NCBI RefSeq assembly: GCF_965263005.1
Contig: NZ_OZ253579.1
Span: forward strand, 3,534,001-3,598,000
Length of the DNA: 64,000 nt
Source: Rariloculus sp965263005
Lineage (GTDB): Bacteria; Pseudomonadota; Gammaproteobacteria; Steroidobacterales; Rariloculaceae
Direction of reading: 5' to 3'
In this document: positions 17,396-26,374 of the stretch, one piece after another
Position numbering within the stretch: position 1 is the stretch's first letter
Layout of the letters: every line of letters begins with the position of its first letter
Position numbers and translations under genes: made by a program
The notes under the pieces: generated by a model
What the model was told of the DNA's origin: nothing
Seen by the model: the letters and a program-made list of their open reading frames with translations, nothing else
Databases searched by the model: none

Positions 17396-17917
17396 ATGAC
17401 ACTCCAGGAAATCCGATCATTGATCCGTGACGTGCCGGACTTTCCGAAACCGGGGATCGTTTTCAAGGACATCACACCGCTGCTCGCGCATCCGGCGGGA
17501 TTCAGTGCGACGATCGACCGGCTTGCCGAGCGGGCGGCCGGCTCGAGTCCCGACGGCATACTGGCCATCGAATCGAGGGGCTTCATCTTCGGCGCCGCGC
17601 TCGCGAACCGCCTCCGGTTGCCGCTACAGCTCGTCCGCAAGAGCGGCAAGCTGCCCCGCGAGTCCATCAGCACGCGCTACGAGCTCGAATACGGCTTCGA
17701 TCATCTCGAAGTGCACGCTGACGCGATCGAGCCCGCCGGCCGCTATCTGATCGTCGATGACGTCATCGCAACGGGCGGCACGGCCGCCGCCGCGGCCAGG
17801 CTCGTCCGCCAGCAACAGGGCATCGTCGCAAGCTGCATGTTCGTTCTGGAGTTATCGTTCCTGAACGGACGCGAAGCGCTCGGCGACCTTCCCGTGGTCA
17901 GCCTGTTGAGATTCTGA
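17396..17917 (+). CDS. apt: Adenine phosphoribosyltransferase
   Basis: At 173 residues this is the usual Apt length. It opens with IRDVPDFPKPGIVFKDITPL, has ESRGFIFGAALA and RKSGKLPRE, and carries the PRPP-binding motif YLIVDDVIATGGTAAA. It converts adenine plus PRPP to AMP in the cytoplasm. The gene ends 25 bases from the end of the convergent farnesyl diphosphate synthase gene, placing it at the edge of the hopanoid locus. HpnG, encoded 2 kb away, is thought to release adenine from adenosylhopane, so Apt could recycle that base (inference). Confidence 0.95.
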   Translation: MTLQEIRSLIRDVPDFPKPGIVFKDITPLLAHPAGFSATIDRLAERAAGSSPDGILAIESRGFIFGAALANRLRLPLQLVRKSGKLPRESISTRYELEYGFDHLEVHADAIEPAGRYLIVDDVIATGGTAAAAARLVRQQQGIVASCMFVLELSFLNGREALGDLPVVSLLRF

Positions 17918-17942
17918 GGAACCCGGGGCTGCCCTGTTTCGG

Positions 17943-18857
17943 TCAGCAGGAACGCCGCAGGATGAAATCCGAAACCCATAACAGGCCTTCGGCGCCAGGG
18001 CCGAGAGACTCGAGCGTACCGGTCGCTCGCTCGTAGAGCGCGTCTGCACGGTTTCTCGCGCCAATGATACCGAGCACGGACGGATACGTCGACTTGTCGT
18101 TGGCCCGGTCGCTACCGGCATTCTTGCCGAGCGTTGCGGTGTCCTCCTCGACCTCGAGAAGGTCGTCGCGGATCTGAAACACGAGGCCGATGTCGCAGGC
18201 GAAAGCGTCGAGCTTCACCCGCGCCTCGTCCGAAAAATCTCCGAGCTCGCTCGGCATCATGATCGAGGCGCGAATGAGTGCGCCGGTCTTGCGCCGATGA
18301 ATATTCTCGAGCGCCGTTTCACTGACGCTCTTTCCTTCTGCTTCAATGTCGAGCGCCTGGCCGCCGACCATGCCCGCCGGTCCGATGGCGCGTGCGAGCC
18401 AGCCGACGATCTTGAGCTGCGCGGCGGCTGGACGGGTTGCCAGTTTTTCGTCCGTGCTAAGGGTTTCGAACGCGAGCGCCTGCAGGGCATCGCCGGCGAG
18501 CACGGCCGTCGCCTCGTCGAACGCCCGGTGTGTCGTCGGCAGGCCGCGTCTCAGGTCGTCGTCGTCCATCGACGGCAAGTCGTCGTGGATCAACGAATAG
18601 GCGTGGGTGAACTCGACCGACGCGGCGATCGCGTCGATGGCTTCGGCATCGATCCCGCCAAGCTCTCCGGAAGCATACGCGAGCAGCGGCCTTACCCGCT
18701 TGCCGGGGCCAAGCACGGAATATTCCATAGCCGCGCGCAGCCGCCCGGGTATCTCGTCGCCGCTCGAAAACGCCCGCGCCAGCCGCTGGTTTACGCGCTC
18801 CCGATACAGTGGCAGGCGGTCACCGAACGCGTTGTCGCGCGGGGCTCGTGCTATCAT
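17943..18857 (-). CDS. ispA: Farnesyl diphosphate synthase (short-chain polyprenyl synthase)
   Basis: This 304-residue enzyme has the first aspartate-rich motif HDDLPSMDDD (D92, D93, D98) with the two-residue insertion typical of bacterial FPP synthases, and the second motif FQIRDDLLEVEED. GPGKRVRPLLAYA is the IPP-binding region. It condenses DMAPP and IPP to farnesyl diphosphate, the substrate of squalene synthase encoded divergently only 34 bases away. The ATG at 18857 gives the family's usual N-terminus; the open frame continues upstream antisense to the squalene synthase gene and is ignored. GGPP synthase is a less likely reading. Confidence 0.9.
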   Translation of the reverse strand: MIARAPRDNAFGDRLPLYRERVNQRLARAFSSGDEIPGRLRAAMEYSVLGPGKRVRPLLAYASGELGGIDAEAIDAIAASVEFTHAYSLIHDDLPSMDDDDLRRGLPTTHRAFDEATAVLAGDALQALAFETLSTDEKLATRPAAAQLKIVGWLARAIGPAGMVGGQALDIEAEGKSVSETALENIHRRKTGALIRASIMMPSELGDFSDEARVKLDAFACDIGLVFQIRDDLLEVEEDTATLGKNAGSDRANDKSTYPSVLGIIGARNRADALYERATGTLESLGPGAEGLLWVSDFILRRSC

Positions 18858-18891
18858 ACGCGGCCATCCTAACATCGAAACCGCCTGTACG

Positions 18892-20001
18892 GTGCATGCT
18901 TTCGTAAAGCCCGAATCGAGCCGACTGCCCCCCCCCACACCGACGGATCTCCAGTACCAGGCCGACATTCTTCCGGGGGTATCGCGGACCTTCGCGCTGA
19001 CCATCCCGGTGCTACCGGATAAGCTGACGGCTGTCGTGACGAACGCGTATCTGCTGTGCCGGATCGCCGATACCATCGAGGACGACACAGGCCTCGACAA
19101 CGTCCAGAAATCCGTTTTCCATACCCGGTTCGTCGCGGTCGTCGGCGGCACCGAGCCGGACGAGCCGTTCACCGAGGAACTGCTCCCGCTTCTCTCGTCG
19201 CGCGTGCTGCCCGACGAACGCGAGCTGATCGAGAACACCGGGAAAGTCATCCGTGTCACGCACGGCTTCTCGGCCGAGGAACGCGCGGCGGTGACGCGCT
19301 GCGTCAGCATCATGTGCTCGGGCATGCCCGAGTTCCAGCGCAACAAGGGCTTGCGCGGCCTCGAAGATCTCGACGAAATGGAGTCGTACTGCTACTTCGT
19401 CGCCGGCGTCGTCGGCGAAATGCTGACGGAGCTCTTCTGTCTTCACTGCCCCGGGCTCAGCGAGCGGCGCGAGCAGCTGATGTGGCTTGCCGTGTCGTTC
19501 GGCCAGGGGCTGCAAATGACGAATATCCTCAAGGACATCTGGGACGACAGACAGGCCGACACGTGCTGGTTACCGCGATCGGTGTTCAGTAGCGGCGAAT
19601 TCAGAATGGAGCGGCTCGAGGAGCACCATTTGTCCGAAACGTTCACGCAGGGCCTGAACGAGCTCGTCGGCATCGCGCATGCCCATCTGCGCAATGCGCT
19701 CAAGTACACGTGCCTGATCCCGAAGCGCGAGGTCGGCATCCGCAGGTTTTGCCTGTGGGCGATCGGCCTCGCGGTCTTGACGCTGCGCAAGATTCATCGC
19801 AATCCCTCGTTCACGACCGGAGCCGAGGTCAAGGTTTCCCGCCGCACCGTAAAGGCCACGGTGATGACGACGAACATGACGCTCATGAGCAATCGAGCAC
19901 TCAGGATGATGTTCGATCGCGCGGCCGGCGGCCTGCCGCTCGCGAACGTCCCGCTGTGGGCCGGTCAGCGGAATTTCGGCACCCCGTCCGAAGTGCCTTG
20001 A
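18892..20001 (+). CDS. Squalene synthase (single-enzyme type)
   Basis: This protein of about 369 residues belongs to the squalene/phytoene synthase family. It has SRTFALTIPVLP (31-42), the first aspartate motif D60-x3-D64 (ADTIEDD), YCYFVAGVVGEML and the second motif NILKDIWDD (D214, D218). The full-length form with YxxxVAGxVG and a longer C-terminus resembles one-step squalene synthases rather than the HpnC/HpnD pair; no hpnC or hpnE lies in the window. No C-terminal membrane anchor is seen. The GTG at 18892 is the best start (no ATG fits). Twelve codons later comes a run of nine C. It heads the hopanoid/mevalonate operon, and its TGA overlaps the hpnG ATG. Confidence 0.85.
   Translation: MHAFVKPESSRLPPPTPTDLQYQADILPGVSRTFALTIPVLPDKLTAVVTNAYLLCRIADTIEDDTGLDNVQKSVFHTRFVAVVGGTEPDEPFTEELLPLLSSRVLPDERELIENTGKVIRVTHGFSAEERAAVTRCVSIMCSGMPEFQRNKGLRGLEDLDEMESYCYFVAGVVGEMLTELFCLHCPGLSERREQLMWLAVSFGQGLQMTNILKDIWDDRQADTCWLPRSVFSSGEFRMERLEEHHLSETFTQGLNELVGIAHAHLRNALKYTCLIPKREVGIRRFCLWAIGLAVLTLRKIHRNPSFTTGAEVKVSRRTVKATVMTTNMTLMSNRALRMMFDRAAGGLPLANVPLWAGQRNFGTPSEVP
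18928..18936 (+). repeat. Homopolymer C9 tract at the 5' end of the squalene synthase gene
   Basis: Nine consecutive C encode Pro-Pro-Pro at codons 13-15. It is the longest single-base run noticed in the window and lies where a slip would abolish the first gene of the operon. Confidence 0.7.
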
Positions 20002-20747
20002 TGCCGGCAGACACCGGCGCGATGGGCACAGAAATCCCGCCTCGACCGATCATCGCCGTCATCGTTGCGCTGGCAGCGGAACGCATCTGCGTGCAAGCCG
20101 GGCTCGACAAGGACTGCGCCGCCAACGTCGTTCTCCGGCAGAGCGGGCCGGGTCCCGACAGAGCGGCCAGAGCGGCGCGCGCCATCGTGCGTTCCGGCGC
20201 CGCCGCGTTGGTGTCCCTTGGCGTCGCGGGCGGTCTTGAGCCGCGCCTTGAACCCGGCACTGTCGTCGTGCCGAGCCGGATCATCCTGCCGACCGGCGAA
20301 ACGATATCGACGGACCCCGGTTGGCGGGCTCGCATCATCGCAGCGATGCCACCCGAGCTTGCGACCGACGAAGGCGCATTGCTGGCCACCGACACTGTGC
20401 TCGAAACACCCGGGCTCAAGGCCGCGGCCGCGGACACCACGGGCGCCGTCGCTGTCGACATGGAATCCGGCGCGATTGCCGCTGTTGCCGCGCAGGCGGG
20501 TTTGCCGGCCGTGGCCATACGCGTCATTGCGGACGGCGCAGCCGATACCCTGCCGCCCAGGGTCGATCGGTGGATCGATGCGAACGGGCGTCGCCGCCTG
20601 GCGCCGATCTTCACCGCGGTCGTCAAGCCGGGCCAGTGGCCTCGGCTCGCGATGCTGGCCCAACGCCAGCGTGTTGCGCAGCATGCGCTGACGACGCTCA
20701 CGCACCGCTTCGCGCCGACGAGTTTCGAGTTTGCACCGCGGCTCTGA
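20001..20747 (+). CDS. hpnG: Hopanoid-associated phosphorylase HpnG
   Basis: This 248-residue protein is of the nucleoside phosphorylase fold: SLGVAGGLEPRLEPGTVVVPSRI near the N-terminal third and AVDMESGAIAAVAAQAGLPA, the conserved ME-E-type base-binding region of PNP/MTA nucleosidases. In hopanoid producers HpnG removes adenine from adenosylhopane to make ribosylhopane. The start ATG shares a base with the TGA of squalene synthase (TGATG), indicating coupled translation; an ATG seven codons later is possible. Location between squalene synthase and hpnN supports the HpnG call over general MTA/SAH nucleosidase. Confidence 0.85.
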   Translation: MPADTGAMGTEIPPRPIIAVIVALAAERICVQAGLDKDCAANVVLRQSGPGPDRAARAARAIVRSGAAALVSLGVAGGLEPRLEPGTVVVPSRIILPTGETISTDPGWRARIIAAMPPELATDEGALLATDTVLETPGLKAAAADTTGAVAVDMESGAIAAVAAQAGLPAVAIRVIADGAADTLPPRVDRWIDANGRRRLAPIFTAVVKPGQWPRLAMLAQRQRVAQHALTTLTHRFAPTSFEFAPRL

Positions 20748-20774
20748 CCGCGTTTGCGAAGCCAATCGCCGACC

Positions 20775-23405
20775 ATGAGCAGCCGTGCTGACTGGATAGG
20801 CAACGGGCTCGCGGCGTGGGTCCGCTTCATACTGCGATTCCGTAATTCAACGCTACTGATCTGGTTCGCGCTCTGCGGCCTCGGTATCCACTACGCGGCC
20901 GGCAATCTCGGCATCGATACCGACACGGCCGACATGATCTCGGCCGAACTGCCGTGGCGGCAACACTTCATCGAGTACCGGGAGCGATTTCCTGCCCGCG
21001 TCCGCAATCTCGTTATTGTCATCGACGCCGAGAGCGCCTGGCAGGCCGACGCCTTCGCTGCGGACCTGGCCGGCGCGCTGCGCGGGGAGCCGGATATCTA
21101 CCGCTCCGTATTTCTGCCCGGCGACGGCGAGTTTTTCGAGCGCAACGGGCTGCTCTATCTCGGGATCGCCGAGCTCGAGCGGCTGACCGACCGCCTGGCC
21201 GAGGCGCAGCCCTTGTTCGGCCTGCTCGAGCGCCGCTTCAACGGGAGCGGCGTCGTCGAGGTCGTGACCGAGACCGTTGAAGCTTCCGGCATTCGCGATG
21301 CCCAGGGATCAGACGAGCTTCAGGCACTGTATGAAGAGATCACGCGCTCGCTCGAGGCTGCGAGTTCGGGCGAACGCTATCGGGTCGGCTGGCAACGGCT
21401 CATCAGCGGCGAAGAGACAGGCTCCGCGAGGCGCATTGTGTTGCTGCAGCCTTCGCTCGATTTCAGCCGGGTCCAGCCTGCCGGCCCCGCCATCGAACGG
21501 CTCAGAGCGCTGATTGCCGAACTTGGCGGCCGGGACGTCGACAGTCCGACCGTGCGATTGACGGGCACGATTGCGATGGAGCATGAGGAGCTTGTCAGCG
21601 TGAGCCGCGGCGCGGCGCTCGCGGGGCTGTCGGCGCTCGTGCTCGTCGCACTCGTGCTCTACTGGGCGCTGCGCTCGATCCGGCTGCTCGCGATCTCGGT
21701 TGTCACACTGCTCGGCGGCCTTGCGATGACGGCGGCCTTCGCCGCCCTGGCAGTCGGGCACCTGAACCTGCTCTCCGTTGCGTTCGCCGTGCTCTACGTC
21801 GGTCTGGGTGTGGATTTCGTTCTGCACTTCTGCCTGAGGTTCAAGGAACTCGTCGCCGCCGGCAAGGGTGTCGAGAGCGCCATCGTCGAGACGGCTCGCG
21901 GTGTCGGCGCGTCGCTGCTCATCTGCGCCGTGACGACGTCGGCGGGATTCTATTCGTTCATTCCGACGCCGTTCGAAGGCGTGTCGGAGCTCGGGCTCAT
22001 TTCGGGCACCGGGATGTTCATCAGCTTGCTCGTCAGCCTGAGCCTGCTGCCCGCGCTCGTCGCCGCGTTCGTGACGCCGGCGTCGAGCGGCAGGGCGCGA
22101 CGCTGGCTCGGAAACCATCTGGCCACATCGCTGACGAGTTATCCGAAGGCGGGTCTCGTCGCCGCATTCGTCGTCATGGCGCTGACGTTCAGCGTGCTGC
22201 CCGGCGTCTCGTTCGACAATAACCCGATTCATCTCAGGGACCCGAACTCCGAGTCCGTGCTCGCGATACAGGACCTTGCGGGCGACAGCGAGGCGCCGCT
22301 GCTCAACATGGTAGCGCTCGCGGCCGACCGCGAGACGGCGCTCGGCTGGGCGGCGGAGCTTGAGGCGCAGCCCGCTGTGCGCGAGGTCTTGACATTCGAT
22401 TCGCTCGTGCCCGCGGAGCAAGCGGACAAGGCGCAGCTCATCGAGGACATCGGCTTGCTCATGGGCCCGGGCTTCGGGGAGCTCGAACGCCTTCCCGCCG
22501 ACCCTGCAACACTGCGCCGTCAACTGCGGTCGCTTGGCGACGCGCTCGACCGGGAACGTGCCGACTCTGACGATCTTGCCGACCCTGGCGAGCGCGCCTT
22601 GCAAAGCGCCGTCGACCGCTTTCTCGGCAGCGTCGACGAGACAGCCGCGCCTGCGGCCGCGAGCCTGCTGACGGCGCTCGACGAGGACCTCACGGCAGAT
22701 CTGCCCGGGCAACTGCGGCGCCTCGCGGCGGGCCTCGAGGGGCGACCCTTCACCCGAGGCGATCTGCCCGCCGAATTGGCCGAGCGGTGGGTCGACGGCG
22801 CAGGAAACGAGCTCATCGAGATCGTGCCGGCCGAAAACATCAACGACAACGCCGCGGCGGCGCGCTTCGTCGCTGCCGTTCGCGGCATCGTGCCCGAGGC
22901 AACGGGGCTGCCGGTCGTCTACCAGGAGGCATCGGCCACGATCGTCCGCTCGTTCCAGCTCGCGCTCAGCTACGCACTGGTCACGGTCACGGTGTTGCTC
23001 GCGATGCTGTTGCGCCGCGGGCGCGATGTGCTGCTCGTGCTCGGGCCGATCCTGTTCGCCGCGGGTACCACAGCGGGACTGACGGTCTGGCTCGGCATTC
23101 CGTTCAATTTCGCGAACATCATCGCTCTTCCGCTGCTCGTCGGGGTCGGCGTGGACAGCGGTGTACACATGGTCCACAGGATGCGCACGGAACCTCCGGC
23201 CGACGGCGAACCGCTCGGCACGAGCACGCCGCGGGCCGTGCTCGCGAGTGGGCTCACGACGATAGCGAGCTTCGGCAATCTCGCATTCTCGGCGCATCTG
23301 GGCATGGCCAGCATGGGCAAGCTGCTGACGCTCGGCATGACCGTGACACTCGTCGCGACGCTGCTTTTGCTACCCGCGTTGCTCAAGCTCCAAGCACGCA
23401 CATGA
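20775..23405 (+). CDS. hpnN: RND-family hopanoid transporter HpnN
   Basis: This 876-residue inner-membrane protein has the MMPL/RND plan twice: one N-terminal helix (about 29-45), a large periplasmic domain, five helices including VAFAVLYVGLGVDFVLHFCLR, then a second helix, periplasmic domain and five more helices with ALPLLVGVGVDSGVHMVHRM. Each half has the acidic residue in helix 4. HpnN moves hopanoids from the inner to the outer membrane. It starts 27 bases after hpnG and its stop overlaps the hpnA start as ATGA. The ATG at 20775 is preferred over an upstream TTG. Confidence 0.9.
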   Translation: MSSRADWIGNGLAAWVRFILRFRNSTLLIWFALCGLGIHYAAGNLGIDTDTADMISAELPWRQHFIEYRERFPARVRNLVIVIDAESAWQADAFAADLAGALRGEPDIYRSVFLPGDGEFFERNGLLYLGIAELERLTDRLAEAQPLFGLLERRFNGSGVVEVVTETVEASGIRDAQGSDELQALYEEITRSLEAASSGERYRVGWQRLISGEETGSARRIVLLQPSLDFSRVQPAGPAIERLRALIAELGGRDVDSPTVRLTGTIAMEHEELVSVSRGAALAGLSALVLVALVLYWALRSIRLLAISVVTLLGGLAMTAAFAALAVGHLNLLSVAFAVLYVGLGVDFVLHFCLRFKELVAAGKGVESAIVETARGVGASLLICAVTTSAGFYSFIPTPFEGVSELGLISGTGMFISLLVSLSLLPALVAAFVTPASSGRARRWLGNHLATSLTSYPKAGLVAAFVVMALTFSVLPGVSFDNNPIHLRDPNSESVLAIQDLAGDSEAPLLNMVALAADRETALGWAAELEAQPAVREVLTFDSLVPAEQADKAQLIEDIGLLMGPGFGELERLPADPATLRRQLRSLGDALDRERADSDDLADPGERALQSAVDRFLGSVDETAAPAAASLLTALDEDLTADLPGQLRRLAAGLEGRPFTRGDLPAELAERWVDGAGNELIEIVPAENINDNAAAARFVAAVRGIVPEATGLPVVYQEASATIVRSFQLALSYALVTVTVLLAMLLRRGRDVLLVLGPILFAAGTTAGLTVWLGIPFNFANIIALPLLVGVGVDSGVHMVHRMRTEPPADGEPLGTSTPRAVLASGLTTIASFGNLAFSAHLGMASMGKLLTLGMTVTLVATLLLLPALLKLQART

Positions 23406-24391
23406 CGACGCTCGTGACCGGCGCGAACGGCTTTGTCGGCGCCGCTGTCGTACGTGCATTGCTGGCCGGCAACCGGCCGGTACGTGCGCTCGTGCGCCCG
23501 ACGAGCGACTGCACGAACCTCGAGGCGTTGCCCGTCGAACTGGTTCACGGCGATCTCAACGAGCCCGAATCGTTGCGCGCCGCGGTCGCGGGATGCCGCT
23601 TTGTCATGCACGTCGCGGCCGACTACCGCTTATGGGCACCCGATGCCGAATCGATGTACGAGACAAACGTGCACGGCTCCGTACGCATGCTCGAAGCAGC
23701 GGCCGAAGCGCGCGTCGAGCGCATGGTCTATACGTCGAGCGTTGCCGTTCTCGGCTCGAGCGGCGGCGCGAGCCCCGCGGACGAAGAGACTCCCGTGTCG
23801 CTCGCCGACATGATCGGTCCGTACAAGCGTTCCAAATTCCTTGCCGAGCGGGCCGTGCGCGAGCGCGCGGCGAAGCTCGGATTTCCGCTCGTCACCGTGA
23901 ACCCGTCGACCCCGATCGGCCCCGGCGATATCAAGCCCACGCCGACAGGCCGTATCATTGTCGATGCAGCGAGCGGCCGGATTCCGGCGTTCGTCGACAC
24001 TGGACTCAATATAGTGCATGTCGACGATGTCGCCCGCGGTCATCTGCTCGCGCTCGATTCGGGACGGGCTGGCGAGCGCTATATCCTCGGCGGGGCTGAC
24101 ATGAGTTTGCAGAAGATCCTGAGCACGATCGCCGCGCTTTCCGGCCGCAAGGCGCCGCGCATCAGGCTGCCGCGCTGGTCCGTTTATCCGGCCGCGGCCT
24201 GTGCCGAAGCGCTTTCGCGCGTCACGGGCCGCGAACCTCGCCTGAGCCTCGACGCCGTGCGGATGGCATCGAAGTACATGTATTTCTCAAACTCCAAGGC
24301 CGAGCGCGAGCTTGGCTACGAGTGGCGCGAACCTGCCGTTGCACTCGCCGACGCGCTCGAATGGTTCAGGCGCCACGGCTATGTCGGCTGA
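23402..24391 (+). CDS. hpnA: Hopanoid-associated sugar epimerase HpnA
   Basis: This 329-residue extended SDR has the NAD(P) motif VTGANGFVG at the N-terminus, HVAADYRLW, TSSVAVLG with the catalytic serine region, YKRSK (the Y-x3-K pair) and VNPSTPIGPGD. These match the HpnA family found in hopanoid clusters, thought to act on the sugar head-group although its reaction is not settled. It overlaps hpnN by 4 bases and the decarboxylase gene by 11, so it sits squarely in the operon. Confidence 0.85.
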   Translation: MTTLVTGANGFVGAAVVRALLAGNRPVRALVRPTSDCTNLEALPVELVHGDLNEPESLRAAVAGCRFVMHVAADYRLWAPDAESMYETNVHGSVRMLEAAAEARVERMVYTSSVAVLGSSGGASPADEETPVSLADMIGPYKRSKFLAERAVRERAAKLGFPLVTVNPSTPIGPGDIKPTPTGRIIVDAASGRIPAFVDTGLNIVHVDDVARGHLLALDSGRAGERYILGGADMSLQKILSTIAALSGRKAPRIRLPRWSVYPAAACAEALSRVTGREPRLSLDAVRMASKYMYFSNSKAERELGYEWREPAVALADALEWFRRHGYVG

Positions 24392-25379
24392 CGCCATGAA
24401 GGCCGCGGCGCGCGCAAGATCGAACATCGCCCTCGTCAAGTACTGGGGCAAGGCCCCGGGTAAGCTCAATGTACCCGCGGTCGGCTCGATCTCGATCACG
24501 CTGGACGCGCTGTGGTCCGATACCGAGCTCATCTTCGACCCCGCATTCGCAGCCGACGAGTTCATGCTCGACGGGAAGCACCGTCCGGACCAGCTTGCAA
24601 GGATCTCGGCCTGCCTCGACATTCTGCGGGACCTTGCAGGCATCGGCGCGCGCGCGGCCGTCGTGAGCCGCAACAATTTTCCGACGGGCGCGGGACTGGC
24701 ATCGTCGGCGTCGGGGTTCGCGGCCCTCGTCAGCGCCGCGGCACGCGCGCTTGGCCTTGAGCTTGCGCCGCGGGAGCTCAGCATCGTCGCGAGGCGGGGC
24801 TCCGGCTCCGCCGCACGCTCGATATTCGGGGGCTTCGTCGAGATGCGTGCGGGCAGCGCGGCCGACGGCCGCGACAGCTACGCCGAGCCGCTCCTGGCCG
24901 CGGCCGAATGGCCGCTCGACGTCGTCGTCGCCGTGACCGCGACCGGTGAAAAGGAGGTCGCTTCGGGCAGCGGCATGATGCGCTGCGCGCAATCGTCGCC
25001 GTTCTACCCAGCATGGCTTGAGACTCATCCGGCCGACATGGCGCTCTGCCGGGAGGCCATCCGCTCGCGCGACTTCGAGGCACTCGCCGAGATCGCCGAG
25101 GCAAGCTGCTTCAAGATGCACGCCGCGGCCATGGCCACCCGGCCCGCCCTGATCTATTGGAATGGCGTCACTCTCGAGTGCATCGGCCGCATCCGGCAAC
25201 TCAGGAAATCCGGAGTGCCGGTGTTCTTCACCGTCGACGCGGGTCCTCAGGTCAAGGCCGTCTGTGCGCCGGGGGCGCGCGGGGCCGTCCGAGAGGCGCT
25301 TGCCGAACTGCCGGGCGTCGTCAGGATCATCGAAAGCAGCCTGGGGCCCGGCGTGGAGACGCGTGAGTGCAATTCGTAG
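24381..25379 (+). CDS. mvaD: Diphosphomevalonate decarboxylase
   Basis: This 332-residue GHMP-fold enzyme has the N-terminal SNIALVKYWGK, the ATP loop FPTGAGLASSASGFAAL, the catalytic arginine segment RRGSGSAARSIFGGFVEM and the aspartate in FFTVDAGPQV. All the usual residues of mevalonate 5-diphosphate decarboxylase are present, so it should make IPP rather than act as a monophosphate decarboxylase. The ATG at 24381 overlaps hpnA by 11 bases; an ATG at 24396 is the alternative. It is followed by the kinase with a 13-base overlap. Confidence 0.92.
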   Translation: MSADAMKAAARARSNIALVKYWGKAPGKLNVPAVGSISITLDALWSDTELIFDPAFAADEFMLDGKHRPDQLARISACLDILRDLAGIGARAAVVSRNNFPTGAGLASSASGFAALVSAAARALGLELAPRELSIVARRGSGSAARSIFGGFVEMRAGSAADGRDSYAEPLLAAAEWPLDVVVAVTATGEKEVASGSGMMRCAQSSPFYPAWLETHPADMALCREAIRSRDFEALAEIAEASCFKMHAAAMATRPALIYWNGVTLECIGRIRQLRKSGVPVFFTVDAGPQVKAVCAPGARGAVREALAELPGVVRIIESSLGPGVETRECNS

Positions 25380-26374
25380 CGCGGGCGCCGGGCAAGCTGG
25401 TCGTGCTTGGCGAGTACGCCGTACTCGACGGCGCACCGGCACTCGCGATCGCCGTGGACCGGCACTGCCGGGCGAGTATCGGCCCGAGCGCCGACACCGA
25501 TTGTCATCTCGAAACGCGCGCTCCTGCGCCTGCTCGGATCAGCCGTGCGCCGGGAGAGCCGACGGGCGTTGCGCTTGTTGATCTGGTCTGCGCACAGACG
25601 GGCGGATTGCAGCGGATCAAGCCGTGGCGCGCCGTGCTCGATTCAGCGGATCTTTTTTGCGCCGGGGACAAGCTCGGGCTAGGCTCCAGCGCCGCGGCGC
25701 TGTGTGCCTGGGCCGGGGTCTGGGCGGCCTACGCCGGCGCAGCCGGGCTGTCCGCGTGCGAACTCGATGTTGAGTGCCTGGTCCGGATGCACAGAGCGTT
25801 TCAGCGCGGCGCGGGCAGCGGGCTCGATGTCGCCGCGTCGTTAACCGGCGGCGCAATCGAGTTCCGCCTCCATAGCGAAGCTCGGCCCAATGTCAGTACT
25901 GTCCGACTGCCGAACAGTGTAGGATTAGCTTGCATTTTTACCGGCAGCGCCGCGTCGACACCCAGCCTCGTGGCCCATTACCGGGAATGGGCGACACAAG
26001 TGCCCAAGGCCGCGGACCGACAACGGCAGGCCATGACAACCGTCGCCGAGAACGGTTGTGCTGCCGCGAGGAATGATGATGCAGAGGGTTTTCTTGAGGC
26101 GGTCTCGGACTACGGAAGGTGTCTCGACGCGTTGGGCAAGGCCATGGGCGCGGACATCGTGACCGCGGAGCACCGCGAGATTGAAACCACTTCGAAACAG
26201 CACGGCGTTGCCTATAAGGTCAGCGGCGCGGGCGGAGGCGATCTGGGGATTGCGTTTTCCTCGGAGCCTGATGCGCTCCATGCGTTAAGGTCGTCGGTCC
26301 GCTTGATGGGGTATCGAGTCGTCGATCTCCACCTGGATCGAGACGGCTTGGTCGTCGAGGAGCGAACGGAATGA
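25367..26374 (+). CDS. mvaK2: Phosphomevalonate kinase (GHMP family)
   Basis: This 335-residue GHMP kinase has motif 1 APGKLVVLGEYAVLDG, motif 2 KLGLGSSAAALCAW and motif 3 KVSGAGGGDLGIAF. The GEYAVLDG opening and RGAGSGLDVAASLTGG match the bacterial phosphomevalonate kinases (MvaK2) better than mevalonate kinases, and a separate mevalonate kinase domain lies in the next gene, so the assignment is by family and by elimination. It starts at a GTG overlapping mvaD by 13 bases and ends overlapping the fusion gene as ATGA. It adds the second phosphate to mevalonate. Confidence 0.88.
   Translation: MQFVARAPGKLVVLGEYAVLDGAPALAIAVDRHCRASIGPSADTDCHLETRAPAPARISRAPGEPTGVALVDLVCAQTGGLQRIKPWRAVLDSADLFCAGDKLGLGSSAAALCAWAGVWAAYAGAAGLSACELDVECLVRMHRAFQRGAGSGLDVAASLTGGAIEFRLHSEARPNVSTVRLPNSVGLACIFTGSAASTPSLVAHYREWATQVPKAADRQRQAMTTVAENGCAAARNDDAEGFLEAVSDYGRCLDALGKAMGADIVTAEHREIETTSKQHGVAYKVSGAGGGDLGIAFSSEPDALHALRSSVRLMGYRVVDLHLDRDGLVVEERTE

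Noticed and set aside
21309..23297. A 662-codon open frame on the minus strand opposite hpnN
   Set aside because: It is rich in Arg, Glu, His and Gln with no domain, and mirrors the codon pattern of the real gene. Long antisense frames are expected in high-GC DNA.
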